DNA of 64,000 nt from RH-AL1 sp050013235 (GCA_050013235.1 JBEKFQ010000014.1:3576-67575); one strand, 5' to 3'. Positions 1 to 8,701 are shown, numbered from the stretch's first letter. Notes: generated by a model not told the origin, from the letters alone. Made by a program: numbers and translations.

Positions 1-307
1 TGGGCAGCGCGGTCGGGATGATCGCCAAGCGTAAATGGCCGGAGAGCCCCTTTTTCAAGGCATCGAGATCCTGACGCATGGACTTGGTATCGCCGACGAT
101 CCGCCGCGCCCAGGCCAGCACATGCTCGCCCTCTGGCGTAAAGCCTTGGAATCGCGAGCTTCGCCGCACGATGACGACGCCAAGCTGCTCTTCGAGCTGC
201 TTCAAACCGGCGGACATGGTGGGCTGCGTCACCCCGCAGGTCTCCGCCGCGCGGCCGAAATGCCGCTCGCGCGCCAAGGCGATCACATAATTGAGTTTAT
301 CTATCAA
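1..307 (-). CDS. LysR-family transcriptional regulator, N-terminal part (cut by window edge)
   Basis: The reverse strand encodes the N-terminus of a LysR-type regulator. About 100 residues are visible: IDKLNYVIALARERHFGRA, then the helix-turn-helix (GVTQPTMSAGLKQLEEQLGV), then TPEGEHVLAWARRIV and the start of the linker (HLRLAIIPTALP). The effector-binding domain lies beyond base 1. I chose the TTG at 307 because family members usually begin Met-Ile-Asp-Lys-Leu. An in-frame ATG at 349 would add 14 Arg/Gly-rich residues of no known role. The N-terminus reminds me of LysR proteins found beside NAD-dependent formate dehydrogenase (fds) operons, but no fds gene is visible here, so the target is open. 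Confidence 0.85.
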   Translation of the reverse strand, partial: MIDKLNYVIALARERHFGRAAETCGVTQPTMSAGLKQLEEQLGVVIVRRSSRFQGFTPEGEHVLAWARRIVGDTKSMRQDLDALKKGLSGHLRLAIIPTALP

Positions 308-879
308 CGGCCCCGCCCTGCTGCTCCCGCCTTGGTTGCGCCTCGCCATGACATCCAGCACTTTCCCTCACGCGTAATCGCTGCCGCCGCGCTCGAGAAG
401 CACCTCCTCCAATAGAGAATGCTTAACAAACATAGACGCGCATTCTCAAGGAAAATATGCGGTCGGCCGTGTCTTCCCGACCAGCTTAAAAATATTTTAT
501 TATACTTATGGCTAGCGGCATAAATCAAAGCGAATTGAACTGGGACGAGGCGGAAATAGCTTAATGGGGAAATTCGCTATTACGATGCCAAAAATTTTCG
601 ACGCATGGGACGGATGGAAATAATCAAAGCTTCACGATGTCTTTATTTTCAGGAAGTCGTGGAGGAAAAACGGGATTGGAAGCGGCATACGGCTTGAAAC
701 ATCCGTTTTCAGCGCCGCGCCAAGCGCCCGGAAGCGACGCGCTTGGGCCGAAAACGTGCTCGAGCGGTATCGATACGCCGGGATTAAAAATGCAAACACA
801 GCCGGCGAGTAGGGGTCACAAAAGCCGTCCTGGCTTTTGTGACGGGAAGACGCCCCAGTCTGGGGAAAGCGACTGGCGC
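308..879. other. Intergenic region without a supported gene
   Basis: About 570 bases between the LysR gene and the membrane protein gene. Bases 480-660 are visibly AT-richer than the surroundings and probably hold the LysR promoter. Open frames here are short, with unnatural composition. A perfect 12-bp hairpin at 815-843 lies downstream of the membrane protein gene, which is read towards it. Confidence 0.5.
815..843. repeat. Perfect 12-bp hairpin (GTCACAAAAG family)
   Basis: The arms GTCACAAAAGCC (815-826) and GGCTTTTGTGAC (832-843) pair perfectly around a 5-base loop. It lies 37 bases past the stop of the gene ending at 880, so it could terminate that transcript. The outer arm sequence resembles the hairpins at 8870-8892 and 8943-8965, so it may instead be one member of a dispersed repeat family. 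Confidence 0.6.
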
Positions 880-2100
880 CTAAAAATCCTCGGGACCGCC
901 ACGGTAATAGCTGTGGGGATATTCGCGCGGCGCCTGTTGTTCGCGGAGCGGCACATAGGCGAGCTGACCCTTGCTGGTCGTGACCGTCCAGCTTGCGCCG
1001 TGGCGTTCGATTGATTTGACCACGCCGGCACCGGGAATCGTGCCCCCGGTCTCGACCGCCAATTGACCGCGCTTGCTTTCCACGATCGCCACGCCATCGT
1101 CGACCTCGCGGACCACCCATTCCGGAATGATCTGCGGCTTCCTCGCCGCGTCTTCGCCGGTTGCGGCGACGGCCGGCTTTTTCGCGTTGTCCGGCGTTTC
1201 CGCCTTGGCCATTTGCGGCTTGACTGGCGGCACGGCGAGAGGCGCCGGCTTGGCGGCGGGTGCCGGCGCGAGCGTGGCGGTCACGATTTGATCGACCCCG
1301 TCATGCTCCGACTTGTCGGCCGGGGTGGCTACCTGCTGGACCTTGACCGAGGGTTCGGCACGCTGAAGATGATCGATCTTCCCAGATAACTGCGTCAGGG
1401 CCGCCGTCGTTTCGGTCTTCGTGGCGCTCAGCCCGGCCTTGACGCTGTCGAGATTGGCGGCAAGCGCCTTGATCTGTTCGATTGTCTTGTCTTGACGCTG
1501 GGTATCCCCGCGCATGCCGGAACGCAAGGCCTCCAAGTTCAACCGCAAGGCCGTGATATCGGCCGCCATTTTTTGGGTATTGAGGCGAAGCTCGGCGGTT
1601 TCCGGCGCGGACGCCGTCACGGCGGGGGCAAAGGCGGCAGGGGTGGCGGAGGCCAGCGCGGCGGTCTTGGCCAGCGGCGCGTCCGGCTGTTTTCCGGTAT
1701 GGGCGCTCAACGTCCAAGCAAAGCCCAACAGGCCGACGATCATCGCCGCATGGGCGCTGTAATCGAGCAGCTTCGCATAGAACGGGCGTTCCGCGTGCGG
1801 AGGTTCGATCCGTTCCCCCGCGGCCGCGAGAAACGGTTCGATATCCGTAACCACGGTCGTGACGGCGATGCTCTGCGCGGGGTCGATCGGTTTGCCGCCT
1901 GTATCTTGGCCGCCCGTGTCTTGATTGCCGGCATCTTGGCTACCCGCGTCTTGGCTACCCGCGTCTTGGCTGACGGTTTCTTCGCCACCCGCGTCTTGGG
2001 CGCTTGCCTCATGATGTTCAGTGCCATCGGCACCCTTTGCAGCCTCGTCCGGCTTGTCGTTTTCGTGATCGCCGGCAGTTGCCCCGTCTGACTGTATCAT
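880..2100 (-). CDS. Membrane-anchored Ala/Pro-rich protein with SQDAG repeats
   Basis: A 406-residue protein with no family I can name. Visible parts: an acidic N-terminal region with tandem five-residue repeats (consensus S-Q-D-A-G, residues about 33-68), one predicted membrane segment (about 116-133, AMIVGLLGFAWTL), a helical, probably coiled-coil stretch (about 160-245), an Ala/Pro/Lys-rich linker, and a compact C-terminal domain (about 325-395, with IPEWVVREVDDGVAIVES). With the SQDAG end in the cytoplasm, the coiled coil and C-terminal domain would be periplasmic. That is inference. A C-terminal domain of this type, short beta strands around an I-P-G-A-G turn, recalls Rhizobiales proteins of unknown function. 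The gene stands alone. Confidence 0.8.
   Translation of the reverse strand: MIQSDGATAGDHENDKPDEAAKGADGTEHHEASAQDAGGEETVSQDAGSQDAGSQDAGNQDTGGQDTGGKPIDPAQSIAVTTVVTDIEPFLAAAGERIEPPHAERPFYAKLLDYSAHAAMIVGLLGFAWTLSAHTGKQPDAPLAKTAALASATPAAFAPAVTASAPETAELRLNTQKMAADITALRLNLEALRSGMRGDTQRQDKTIEQIKALAANLDSVKAGLSATKTETTAALTQLSGKIDHLQRAEPSVKVQQVATPADKSEHDGVDQIVTATLAPAPAAKPAPLAVPPVKPQMAKAETPDNAKKPAVAATGEDAARKPQIIPEWVVREVDDGVAIVESKRGQLAVETGGTIPGAGVVKSIERHGASWTVTTSKGQLAYVPLREQQAPREYPHSYYRGGPEDF
1901..2005. repeat. 15-bp tandem repeat inside the membrane protein gene
   Basis: Seven units of 15 bases (unit type GCGTCTTGGCTACCC on the + strand) in frame with the coding sequence, giving the five-residue repeats near the N-terminus. 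Adjacent units are identical or differ by one to a few bases, so copy number may vary between strains. Confidence 0.8.
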
Positions 2101-2259
2101 GGGTGTCGTCCGTAAAATGAGCAGGGGATTTTGGTTAAGTTTGAGCGCGTATGATTAAGACTTTGTAAACTTTAGCCCGGGCCCCCCGGCGCTAAATTTG
2201 AGCATCGCGGGAAACCTAAGCAATAGAGAGGCGTTTCCTAGACAGAATGGAGATGAAAT

Positions 2260-2511
2260 ATGGCGAAGGTTCTGCTTTTAGGCATAGCGTTCTTTGCCGC
2301 CATGACGTCCGGCGTCTTCGCGCAAGCGGTGAACGCGCCCACCACCCTGGAAAAGCCGCATAAAGGCTTGATCCGCAGCGGGCACATTAGCTCGACAGGC
2401 GAAACCATGCCCCATCCCGGTGTCCCGCAAGGCGCCGGGACCACGCCATTGGATCGCGGCATCGAGCGCGAGGACGACCGGATCCAAAGCGGCATTTGCA
2501 AGGGGTGCTGA
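2260..2511 (+). CDS. Small secreted protein of unknown function
   Basis: An 83-residue protein starting at an ATG 8 bases after a GGAG (2248-2251). Residues 1-22 form a clear signal peptide (MAKVLLLGIAFFAAMTSGVFA, cleavage after AQA or nearby). The mature part is about 60 residues and polar, with a C-x-x-C-like end (ICKGC) and motifs HPGVPQGAGTTPLDRGIE. A periplasmic location is likely. It runs the same way as the next dehydrogenase gene, 72 bases on. I do not recognise the family. Confidence 0.65.
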   Translation: MAKVLLLGIAFFAAMTSGVFAQAVNAPTTLEKPHKGLIRSGHISSTGETMPHPGVPQGAGTTPLDRGIEREDDRIQSGICKGC

Positions 2512-2583
2512 GGCGGCACGCCCAAATCGCATGCCCCCTCTCGATTGACTTAGGGGTGGCACGCGCCCGATAAACGCGGCGCC

Positions 2584-4089
2584 ATGACAACAATCGCCCT
2601 CGACCATCTCTCAGCCGGAAGCATCGTCCCCTTTGGCGGCAACCGGGCCGCCATCGTGACCCCGGAGCTAGCCGCCAGCTTCCAGCCGGGTGATCATCTC
2701 CTCGTGCTGCAAGACAGCGGCGATCTCCTGCATATTCCGGTCGCGGAAAAGACGCTGGCGGCGGAGGCCGTGGACCGCGCTTTCGCGGCGTTTCAAGCGA
2801 TGCGCTTCGTCTCCGATGCCGCGATTTCGGCGTTTTTCGAGGGTTTCGCGGCGCGGCTCGAAAGCGAGAGCGCCTGGGCCGCGATCGCGAGCGCCAATGC
2901 GCGCGACGTCGAGACCGCCAGGACGCGGGGCCGCTCGGCGACCCGCCTCGCCGTCTCGCACAAGATGCGGGCGGAGATGATCGCAGGCTTGCGCGCCTGG
3001 CGGGATGCCGAAGCCACCAATGGCCAGGTCGCGGAGCGGGTCGCGCACGAGGGCTGGGTGATCGAGAAGGTCAACGCCCCGCTCGGCGTCGTCGGCTTTG
3101 TCTTCGAGGGGCGGCCGAATGTCTTCGCCGACGCGGCCGGCGTTTTGCGCACCGGCAACACCGTCGTCTTCCGTATCGGCAGCGATGCCCTGGACACCGC
3201 GCGGGCCATCGTGCGCCATGCGCTCGAGCCGGCGCTCGCCGCCGCCGGTCTCCCCGTTGGCGCGATCTCGCTCGTGGAAAGCCCCGATCGCGCGGCGGGC
3301 TGGGCGCTGTTCTCGGACCGGCGCCTGTCGCTGGCCGTGGCGCGTGGGTCCGGCCGGGCCGTGGCGCAGCTTGGCGGCGTCGCCCGGCAAGCCGGCATCG
3401 CCGTCAGCCTGCATGGCACGGGCGGGGCCTGGATGATCGCGGATCACGATGCCGATCCCGCCCGCTTCGCCGCCGTCGTCCTCAATTCATTGGATCGCAA
3501 GGTCTGCAACACGCTCAACGTCTGCTGCATCCACGCCGCGGCCGCCCCGGTTTTGGTGCCGCTGTTTTTGCAGGCATTGCACGAAGCCGGCGAGGCGCGC
3601 GGCCACCATTGCAAGCTGCATGTCGTGGCGGGCAGCGAGGATTTCGTGCCGGAGGATTGGCGCGGCATCCAAGTCCGCGTGCGCCGTGCCGATGGCAGAC
3701 ACGACGAGCCCCTGGTGGAACTCCTGCCCGAGGATCAGCTCGGCCGCGAATGGGAATGGGAGGAAACGCCCGAGGTCAGCCTAAAGATCGTGAGCGATCT
3801 CGATCAGGCCATCGCGCTCTTCAACACGTATAGCCCGCAATTCACGGTGTCGCTGATCAGCGAGAATCCCGCGACGCACGAGCAGTTTTTCGAGGCCGTC
3901 GACGCGCCCTTCGTCGGCGATGGCTTCACCCGCTGGGTCGATGGCCAATATGCTTTCGACCGACCGGAGCTGGGACTCTCCAACTGGGAGAACGGCCGGC
4001 TGCTGGCGCGCGGCGGCGTCTTGGCGGGCAGCGACATTTATACGCTGCGATGCCGGGTGCGACAGCAGGATCCCAACCTGCGGCGGTAG
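2584..4089 (+). CDS. ProA-family aldehyde dehydrogenase (divergent glutamate-5-semialdehyde dehydrogenase-like)
   Basis: A 501-residue protein of the gamma-glutamyl phosphate reductase branch of aldehyde dehydrogenases. Family marks are APLGVVGFVFEGRPNV, the NTVVFRIGSDAL cofactor region and a ProA-like end (FTRWVDGQYAFDRPELGLS ... LARGGVLAGSDIYTLR). The likely catalytic cysteine is C308 in KVCNTLN, where typical ProA has VCN followed by A-L-E, so the neighbourhood has changed. It is about 80 residues longer than usual ProA, mostly at the N-terminus, and no proB is beside it. It may reduce or oxidise a different acyl phosphate or semialdehyde. The family is sure, the substrate is not. Confidence 0.8.
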   Translation: MTTIALDHLSAGSIVPFGGNRAAIVTPELAASFQPGDHLLVLQDSGDLLHIPVAEKTLAAEAVDRAFAAFQAMRFVSDAAISAFFEGFAARLESESAWAAIASANARDVETARTRGRSATRLAVSHKMRAEMIAGLRAWRDAEATNGQVAERVAHEGWVIEKVNAPLGVVGFVFEGRPNVFADAAGVLRTGNTVVFRIGSDALDTARAIVRHALEPALAAAGLPVGAISLVESPDRAAGWALFSDRRLSLAVARGSGRAVAQLGGVARQAGIAVSLHGTGGAWMIADHDADPARFAAVVLNSLDRKVCNTLNVCCIHAAAAPVLVPLFLQALHEAGEARGHHCKLHVVAGSEDFVPEDWRGIQVRVRRADGRHDEPLVELLPEDQLGREWEWEETPEVSLKIVSDLDQAIALFNTYSPQFTVSLISENPATHEQFFEAVDAPFVGDGFTRWVDGQYAFDRPELGLSNWENGRLLARGGVLAGSDIYTLRCRVRQQDPNLRR

Positions 4090-4162
4090 GGAGTACGAAA
4101 CGTCCGCCAGAGGCCTCGCGGCATGGTCGTGGACCTTCCCATTGATTGCTTGGCTGACCCTC

Positions 4163-4246
4163 GCTCCCGGAATTTCGCCTGTCAAGGATTTACCAGCAGA
4201 GCTGGCGGCCCTTTGGGCCGTCCTTGACAGGCGAAATTCCGGGAGC
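4163..4246. repeat. Perfect 26-bp inverted repeat with nested hairpins
   Basis: Arms 4163-4188 and 4221-4246 are exact reverse complements. The 32-base interior itself holds two small hairpins, CCAGC/GCTGG (4192-4204) and CGGCCC/GGGCCG around TTT (4206-4220). It lies 74 bases after the ProA-like stop and could act as a terminator, but there is no T-run and the architecture suggests a mobile palindromic repeat. A related outer sequence occurs near 8362. Confidence 0.75.
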
Positions 4247-4340
4247 AGACTCACCACCAAGCGATCAATGGGTTTTCTCGCGCTTTCGCGCTTGGCCGCC
4301 GCGCTTTCTAGTGAGCGCGCGGGAGGGGAATCGCGTGACG

Positions 4341-4497
4341 CAATCCTCCCCCGCGAAGCGGGGGAGGGGGGCCGCCGCTGGGCGCGAAACTGTCTTATTG
4401 AGCTGGGCTCCCTGGCAAATCCCGTCTCCGCGAAGCACACCCGCCCCTCCACCATGCTTCGCATGGTTCCCCTCCCCCGCTTCGCGTGGGAGGATTG
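4341..4497. repeat. REP-like pair in inverted orientation
   Basis: A 28-base palindromic unit, CTCCCCCGCGAAGCGGGGGAG at its core, sits at 4341-4368. It returns as reverse complement at 4470-4497 with one mismatch. Between them lies a third hairpin, ACCATGC-TTC-GCATGGT (4451-4467). The arrangement is like the bipartite interspersed elements built from REP sequences. No coding capacity. Confidence 0.7.
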
Positions 4498-4580
4498 ATC
4501 CGCCGCGGCTTTGCCCCCACATGCCCTTTAGCTCCGCCCCTCCCTTGCCCTCGCGCCCCCTTTGCGATTGACTTGGGCGC

Positions 4581-6056
4581 ATGACAATCCCCCTCCCCTT
4601 CGACAACAGCTACGCCCGCCTCGGCGTGCCCTTTCTCGCCTCCGTGTTGCCGACGCCGGTTCCCGCGCCGAAACTCGTCAAGCTGAACCGGCGGCTCGCG
4701 CTCGATCTCGGCCTCGATCCCGAGGCGCTGGCCTCGCCCGAAGGCATCGCGGTGCTCGCCGGCAATGCCATCGCAGGCGGCTCGGAGCCGGTCGCCACCG
4801 CCTATGCTGGGCATCAATTCGGCAGTTTCGTGCAGCAGCTCGGCGATGGCCGGGCGATCCTGCTCGGCGAGGTGATCGGCCTGGACGGCAACCGCCGCGA
4901 TCTCCAGCTGAAAGGCTCCGGGCCGACGCCCTATTCGCGCCGGGGCGATGGCCGCGCCGCGCTGGGGCCGGTGCTGCGGGAATATATCGTCAGCGAGGCG
5001 ATGGCGGCGCTCGGCATTCCCACCACGCGCGCCTTGGCCGCCGTCACCACGGGCGATTGGGTCGCTCGCGAGACGGCTTTACCCGGCGCCATCCTGACCC
5101 GCGTCGCCGCGAGCCATATTCGCGTCGGCACGTTCCAGTTTTTTGCCGCCCGGAAAGACCTGGACGCCCTGCGCCGCCTCGCCGGTCACGTCATCGCGCG
5201 CCATTATCCCGAAGCCGCCGCAAGCCCCGAACCGTACCGCGCGCTTCTCGCCGGCGTGATCGCGCGCCAAGCCGCGCTGGTGGCGCGCTGGATGCACATC
5301 GGCTTCATCCATGGCGTGATGAACACCGACAATATGTCGGTGGCGGGCGAGACCATCGATTATGGCCCCTGCGCCTTCATGGATGTGACCAATCCCTCGA
5401 CGGTGTTCAGTTCGATCGATTACATGGGCCGCTACGCCTACAAGAACCAGCCCGGCATCGCGCATTGGAACTTGGCGCGGCTGGCGGAAGCCCTGCTGCC
5501 GCTGCTGGCCGAAGACCCCGCCGAGGCGGTCGAGATCGCCAACGGCGCGCTGGCTGGTTTTGTCCCGGCCTATGACGAAGCCTATCTCGCCGGCCTGCGG
5601 CAAAAGCTCGGGCTTTTGACGCCCCAGGAGGACGATGCGGCCTTGGCGCAGGATCTCCTCGCGCGCATGACGGCGCAGAAAGCCGATTTCACGCTGACGT
5701 TCCGGCGTTTAAGCGACGCGGCGGGAAACCCGGACGCGGACGGCGCGGTTCGCGCCCTGTTCGCGGAGCCCACCGCCTACGACGAATGGGCCGTGACCTG
5801 GCGCGCGCGCCTCGCCCGCGAGGCGGATCGGAGCGCGTCGCAAGCGGCGATGCGGCAAGCCAACCCGGCCTTCATCCCGCGCAATCACCGCGTCGAAGCC
5901 GCCATCGCCGCCGCCGTCGATGCCCAAGACTTCGCGCCGTTCGAGGAACTGATGACGGTTCTGGCGAAGCCTTACGAGGACCAACCCGAGCATGCCGCCT
6001 ATGCCGCGCCGCCGGCCCAGATCGACGCGGCCTATCAGACGTTTTGCGGGACGTGA
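4581..6056 (+). CDS. selO: Protein adenylyltransferase SelO (YdiU/UPF0061)
   Basis: A 491-residue pseudokinase-fold enzyme that transfers AMP from ATP to protein Ser/Thr/Tyr residues, linked in other bacteria to redox homeostasis. Signature stretches are AGHQFGSFVQQLGDGRA, DLQLKGSGPTPYSRRGDGRA, REYIVSEAMAALGIPTTRAL, GFIHGVMNTDNMS and IDYGPCAFMD (the metal-binding and catalytic region). The protein ends C-G-T, which puts a cysteine third from the end, where animal SelO carries selenocysteine. Length is normal. The gene stands alone between two repeat-rich gaps. Confidence 0.95.
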   Translation: MTIPLPFDNSYARLGVPFLASVLPTPVPAPKLVKLNRRLALDLGLDPEALASPEGIAVLAGNAIAGGSEPVATAYAGHQFGSFVQQLGDGRAILLGEVIGLDGNRRDLQLKGSGPTPYSRRGDGRAALGPVLREYIVSEAMAALGIPTTRALAAVTTGDWVARETALPGAILTRVAASHIRVGTFQFFAARKDLDALRRLAGHVIARHYPEAAASPEPYRALLAGVIARQAALVARWMHIGFIHGVMNTDNMSVAGETIDYGPCAFMDVTNPSTVFSSIDYMGRYAYKNQPGIAHWNLARLAEALLPLLAEDPAEAVEIANGALAGFVPAYDEAYLAGLRQKLGLLTPQEDDAALAQDLLARMTAQKADFTLTFRRLSDAAGNPDADGAVRALFAEPTAYDEWAVTWRARLAREADRSASQAAMRQANPAFIPRNHRVEAAIAAAVDAQDFAPFEELMTVLAKPYEDQPEHAAYAAPPAQIDAAYQTFCGT

Positions 6057-6100
6057 AAGAAAAACTCCCCGGCTTTCCCTCCCGCTTCACGTCTGCTCCG

Positions 6101-6262
6101 CGACGTCATTCCGGGGCGAGCCGAAGGCGAGAGCCCGGAACCCATGACAACGTGGTTGAAAAAAGCACCCCGAAGATTTAGCGGCTGGAACGGTTCAGCC
6201 TCTTCCATATTCCACGTTGTCCTGGATTCCGGGCTCGCCTATAGCGACCCGGAATGACGTCG
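6101..6262. repeat. MITE-like inverted-repeat element, copy 1
   Basis: A 162-base element bounded by a perfect 12-bp terminal inverted repeat (CGACGTCATTCC). Imperfect pairing continues for about 53 bases on each side, up to CAACGTGG. The reverse complement of the whole element aligns end to end with 24225-24377, so both are copies of one dispersed repeat in opposite orientation. It lies between convergent selO and ilvD. No protein is encoded. Confidence 0.8.
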
Positions 6263-6288
6263 CGGCCCACACGGCGAGAGAGGGGTGT

Positions 6289-8139
6289 TTACCCCCGCTT
6301 CTGATCCACATCCCGCACCGCCCCGCGCGAGGCGCTTGTGGTGAAGGCGGCATAGGCTTTCAGCGCGGAGGACACTTTCCGGGTGCGATGCCCGGGATGC
6401 CAGGCCGCGGACCCCTTGGCCGCCATGGCGTCGCGCCGCGCGGCCAAAGTGGCGTCGTCCACGGCGAGCCGGATCGAGCGCTTAGGGATATCGATCTCGA
6501 TCGTGTCGCCATTTTCGACGAGCCCGATCAAGCCGCCCTCGGCAGCCTCCGGCGAGACATGGCCGATGGAAAGTCCCGACGTGCCGCCGGAAAAGCGCCC
6601 GTCCGTGATCAAGGCGCAGGCTTTGCCGAGGCCCTTGGATTTGAGATAGCTCGTGGGATAGAGCATTTCCTGCATGCCGGGGCCCCCGCGCGGCCCTTCG
6701 TAGCGGATGACGACGACATCGCCCGCCTTGACCGTGCCGTTCAAAATCCCGCTGACGGCATCGTCCTGGCTCTCGAACACGCGGGCCGGGCCGGTGAAGA
6801 CCAGAATGCTGTCGTCGACGCCCGCCGTCTTGACGATACAGCCATCGGCGGCGAGGTTTCCGGAAAGCACGGCGAGGCCGCCGTCCTGGGAGAACGCATG
6901 TTCGCGGTCGCGGATCACGCCCTTGGCACGGTCGAGATCGAGGGCGTCCCAGCGCCGCTCTTGGCTGAAGGCCACTTGCGTCGGCACGCCGCCGGGCGCC
7001 GCGCGGAAGAACGTCCGCACCGCATCGCTCTCGCTTTGCGCGATGTCCCAACGCGCCAACGCTTCGCCGAGCGTGGCGCTGTGGACCGTCGGCTCCTCGG
7101 CATTGATGAGGCCCGCGCGGTCCAATTCGCCGAGGATCGCCATGACGCCGCCGGCGCGGTGGACGTCTTCCATATGGACGTCGGACTTGGCCGGGGCGAC
7201 CTTGCACAGGCAGGGCACGCGGCGCGACAACCGGTCGATATCGGTCATGGTGAAATCCGTCCCCGCTTCATGCGCGGCGGCGAGGAGATGCAGCACGGTA
7301 TTGGTCGAGCCGCCCATGGCGATATCGAGGCTCATCGCATTCTCGAACGCCTTGAAACTGGCGACGGAGCGCGGCAGCACGGACGTGTCGTTTTGCTCGT
7401 AATAGCGCCGCGCGATCTCGACGATCAGGCTGCCCGCTTCGAGAAACAGGCGCTTGCGGTCGGCATGGGTGGCGAGAACCGAGCCATTGCCGGGTAGCGA
7501 GAGGCCCAGGGCTTCCGTCAGGCAGTTCATCGAATTGGCGGTGAACATGCCGGAGCAGGAGCCGCACGTCGGGCAGGCCGAGCGCTCGACGACGGCCACT
7601 TCGGCGTCGGTATAAGAGGAATCGGCCGCCGCCACCATGGCGTCGATCAGATCGAGGGCGACTTCCTTGCCCTTTAGGATCACCTTGCCGGCCTCCATCG
7701 GGCCGCCCGAGACGAAGACGGCGGGAATGTTGAGCCGCAGCGCCGCCATCAGCATGCCGGGCGTGATTTTGTCGCAGTTCGAGATGCAGACGAGCGCATC
7801 GGCGCAATGCGCATTGGCCATATATTCCACGCTGTCGGCGATCAATTCGCGCGAGGGCAGGCTGTACAGCATGCCGTCGTGGCCCATGGCGATGCCGTCG
7901 TCGACCGCGATCGTGTTGAACTCCTTGGCGACCCCGCCGGCGCGTTCGATCTCGCGGGCGACGAGCTGGCCGAGATCCTTCAAATGGACATGGCCGGGCA
8001 CGAACTGCGTGAAGGAATTGACGACGGCGATGATCGGCTTGCCGAAATCGGCATCTTTCATGCCCGTCGCGCGCCAAAGGCCGCGCGCGCCCGCCATATT
8101 GCGGCCATGGGTCGTGGTGCGGGAGCGATAGGGAGGCAC
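6289..8139 (-). CDS. ilvD: Dihydroxy-acid dehydratase
   Basis: Dehydrates 2,3-dihydroxy-isovalerate and 2,3-dihydroxy-3-methylvalerate to the 2-oxo acids of valine and isoleucine synthesis, in the cytoplasm. It carries the family's iron-sulfur cysteines in CISNCDKITPGM and CPTCGSCSGMFTANSMNC. Other marks are THGRNMAGAR, MGGSTNTVLHLLA and GRFSGGTSGLSIGHVSPEAA. I chose the GTG at 8139: it lies 8 bases after GAGGAAAG and gives 616 residues beginning M-P-P-Y-R-S-R, as in relatives. A TTG at 8157 would add six residues. No other ilv gene is adjacent. No leader peptide or riboswitch was recognised upstream. Confidence 0.96.
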   Translation of the reverse strand: MPPYRSRTTTHGRNMAGARGLWRATGMKDADFGKPIIAVVNSFTQFVPGHVHLKDLGQLVAREIERAGGVAKEFNTIAVDDGIAMGHDGMLYSLPSRELIADSVEYMANAHCADALVCISNCDKITPGMLMAALRLNIPAVFVSGGPMEAGKVILKGKEVALDLIDAMVAAADSSYTDAEVAVVERSACPTCGSCSGMFTANSMNCLTEALGLSLPGNGSVLATHADRKRLFLEAGSLIVEIARRYYEQNDTSVLPRSVASFKAFENAMSLDIAMGGSTNTVLHLLAAAHEAGTDFTMTDIDRLSRRVPCLCKVAPAKSDVHMEDVHRAGGVMAILGELDRAGLINAEEPTVHSATLGEALARWDIAQSESDAVRTFFRAAPGGVPTQVAFSQERRWDALDLDRAKGVIRDREHAFSQDGGLAVLSGNLAADGCIVKTAGVDDSILVFTGPARVFESQDDAVSGILNGTVKAGDVVVIRYEGPRGGPGMQEMLYPTSYLKSKGLGKACALITDGRFSGGTSGLSIGHVSPEAAEGGLIGLVENGDTIEIDIPKRSIRLAVDDATLAARRDAMAAKGSAAWHPGHRTRKVSSALKAYAAFTTSASRGAVRDVDQKRG

Positions 8140-8455
8140 GGGCGGATCTTTCCTCAAAAGCGGGGGCGGCCAAAGGCTTAGCCGGAAGAACGGCTTGGCC
8201 AGGCTATTCTAGGCTTGTGACCACATTCTTTGGGCCACGTTCTTGGCGAACACAAGGCCAAGACGTCAAGGGGCGATTTGATCGTGGGAGCTGTTTCGTG
8301 AGCACAGGAGCGGCCGCCGTCAGGCGCGAAGGCGCGTAAGACCCCCTGGAAGGCTTGGCCGGCCCTCGCTCCCGGACTTTCGCGGTTCTTGACGCCCGGC
8401 CGGGAATCGCTGCTTGCTCTCGATATGCTTGGCAAAAAGCATTGGGGGTTGCGCC
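8140..8455. other. Divergent intergenic region with a palindromic repeat
   Basis: Holds the ilvD promoter region (leftward) and the region before the small rightward gene. Bases about 8360-8403 contain CCCTCGCTCCCGGACTTTCG, close to the outer arm of the repeat at 4160-4188, followed by a GCCCGGCCGGG palindrome. No coding sequence is supported. Confidence 0.5.
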
Positions 8456-8701
8456 ATGGACCAGATCACCGCCGTCGAACGAGAGCTTTTGGTCTTAGGC
8501 GTCCCGGCCAGCCTTCCAGCCGAAGAGCTGCGCCATTTGGCGAAAGACATTCTTTGGGAGGCTTTGGCGCTGAAATCCGCGGACGCCCTGACAGGCCCCT
8601 TGGCAGCCATCCAATCCACCTATGAAATCCCGTACAATTCGGAGGACTGCGACCGCATCGCGGCATCGATTTGGGAAATGGCTCATGGCAACCGGACCTA
8701 G
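8456..8701 (+). CDS. Small protein of unknown function
   Basis: An 81-residue acidic protein starting at the ATG at 8456, 8 bases after a GGGGG tract. A TTG at 8414 would add 14 residues (LSICLAKSIGGCA) and has no good ribosome site. The sequence looks mostly helical (AEELRHLAKDILWEALALKSA, then YNSEDCDRIAASIWEMAHG). No membrane segment or known motif is visible. It is alone on its strand until the acyltransferase fusion 290 bases on. Confidence 0.55.
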   Translation: MDQITAVERELLVLGVPASLPAEELRHLAKDILWEALALKSADALTGPLAAIQSTYEIPYNSEDCDRIAASIWEMAHGNRT

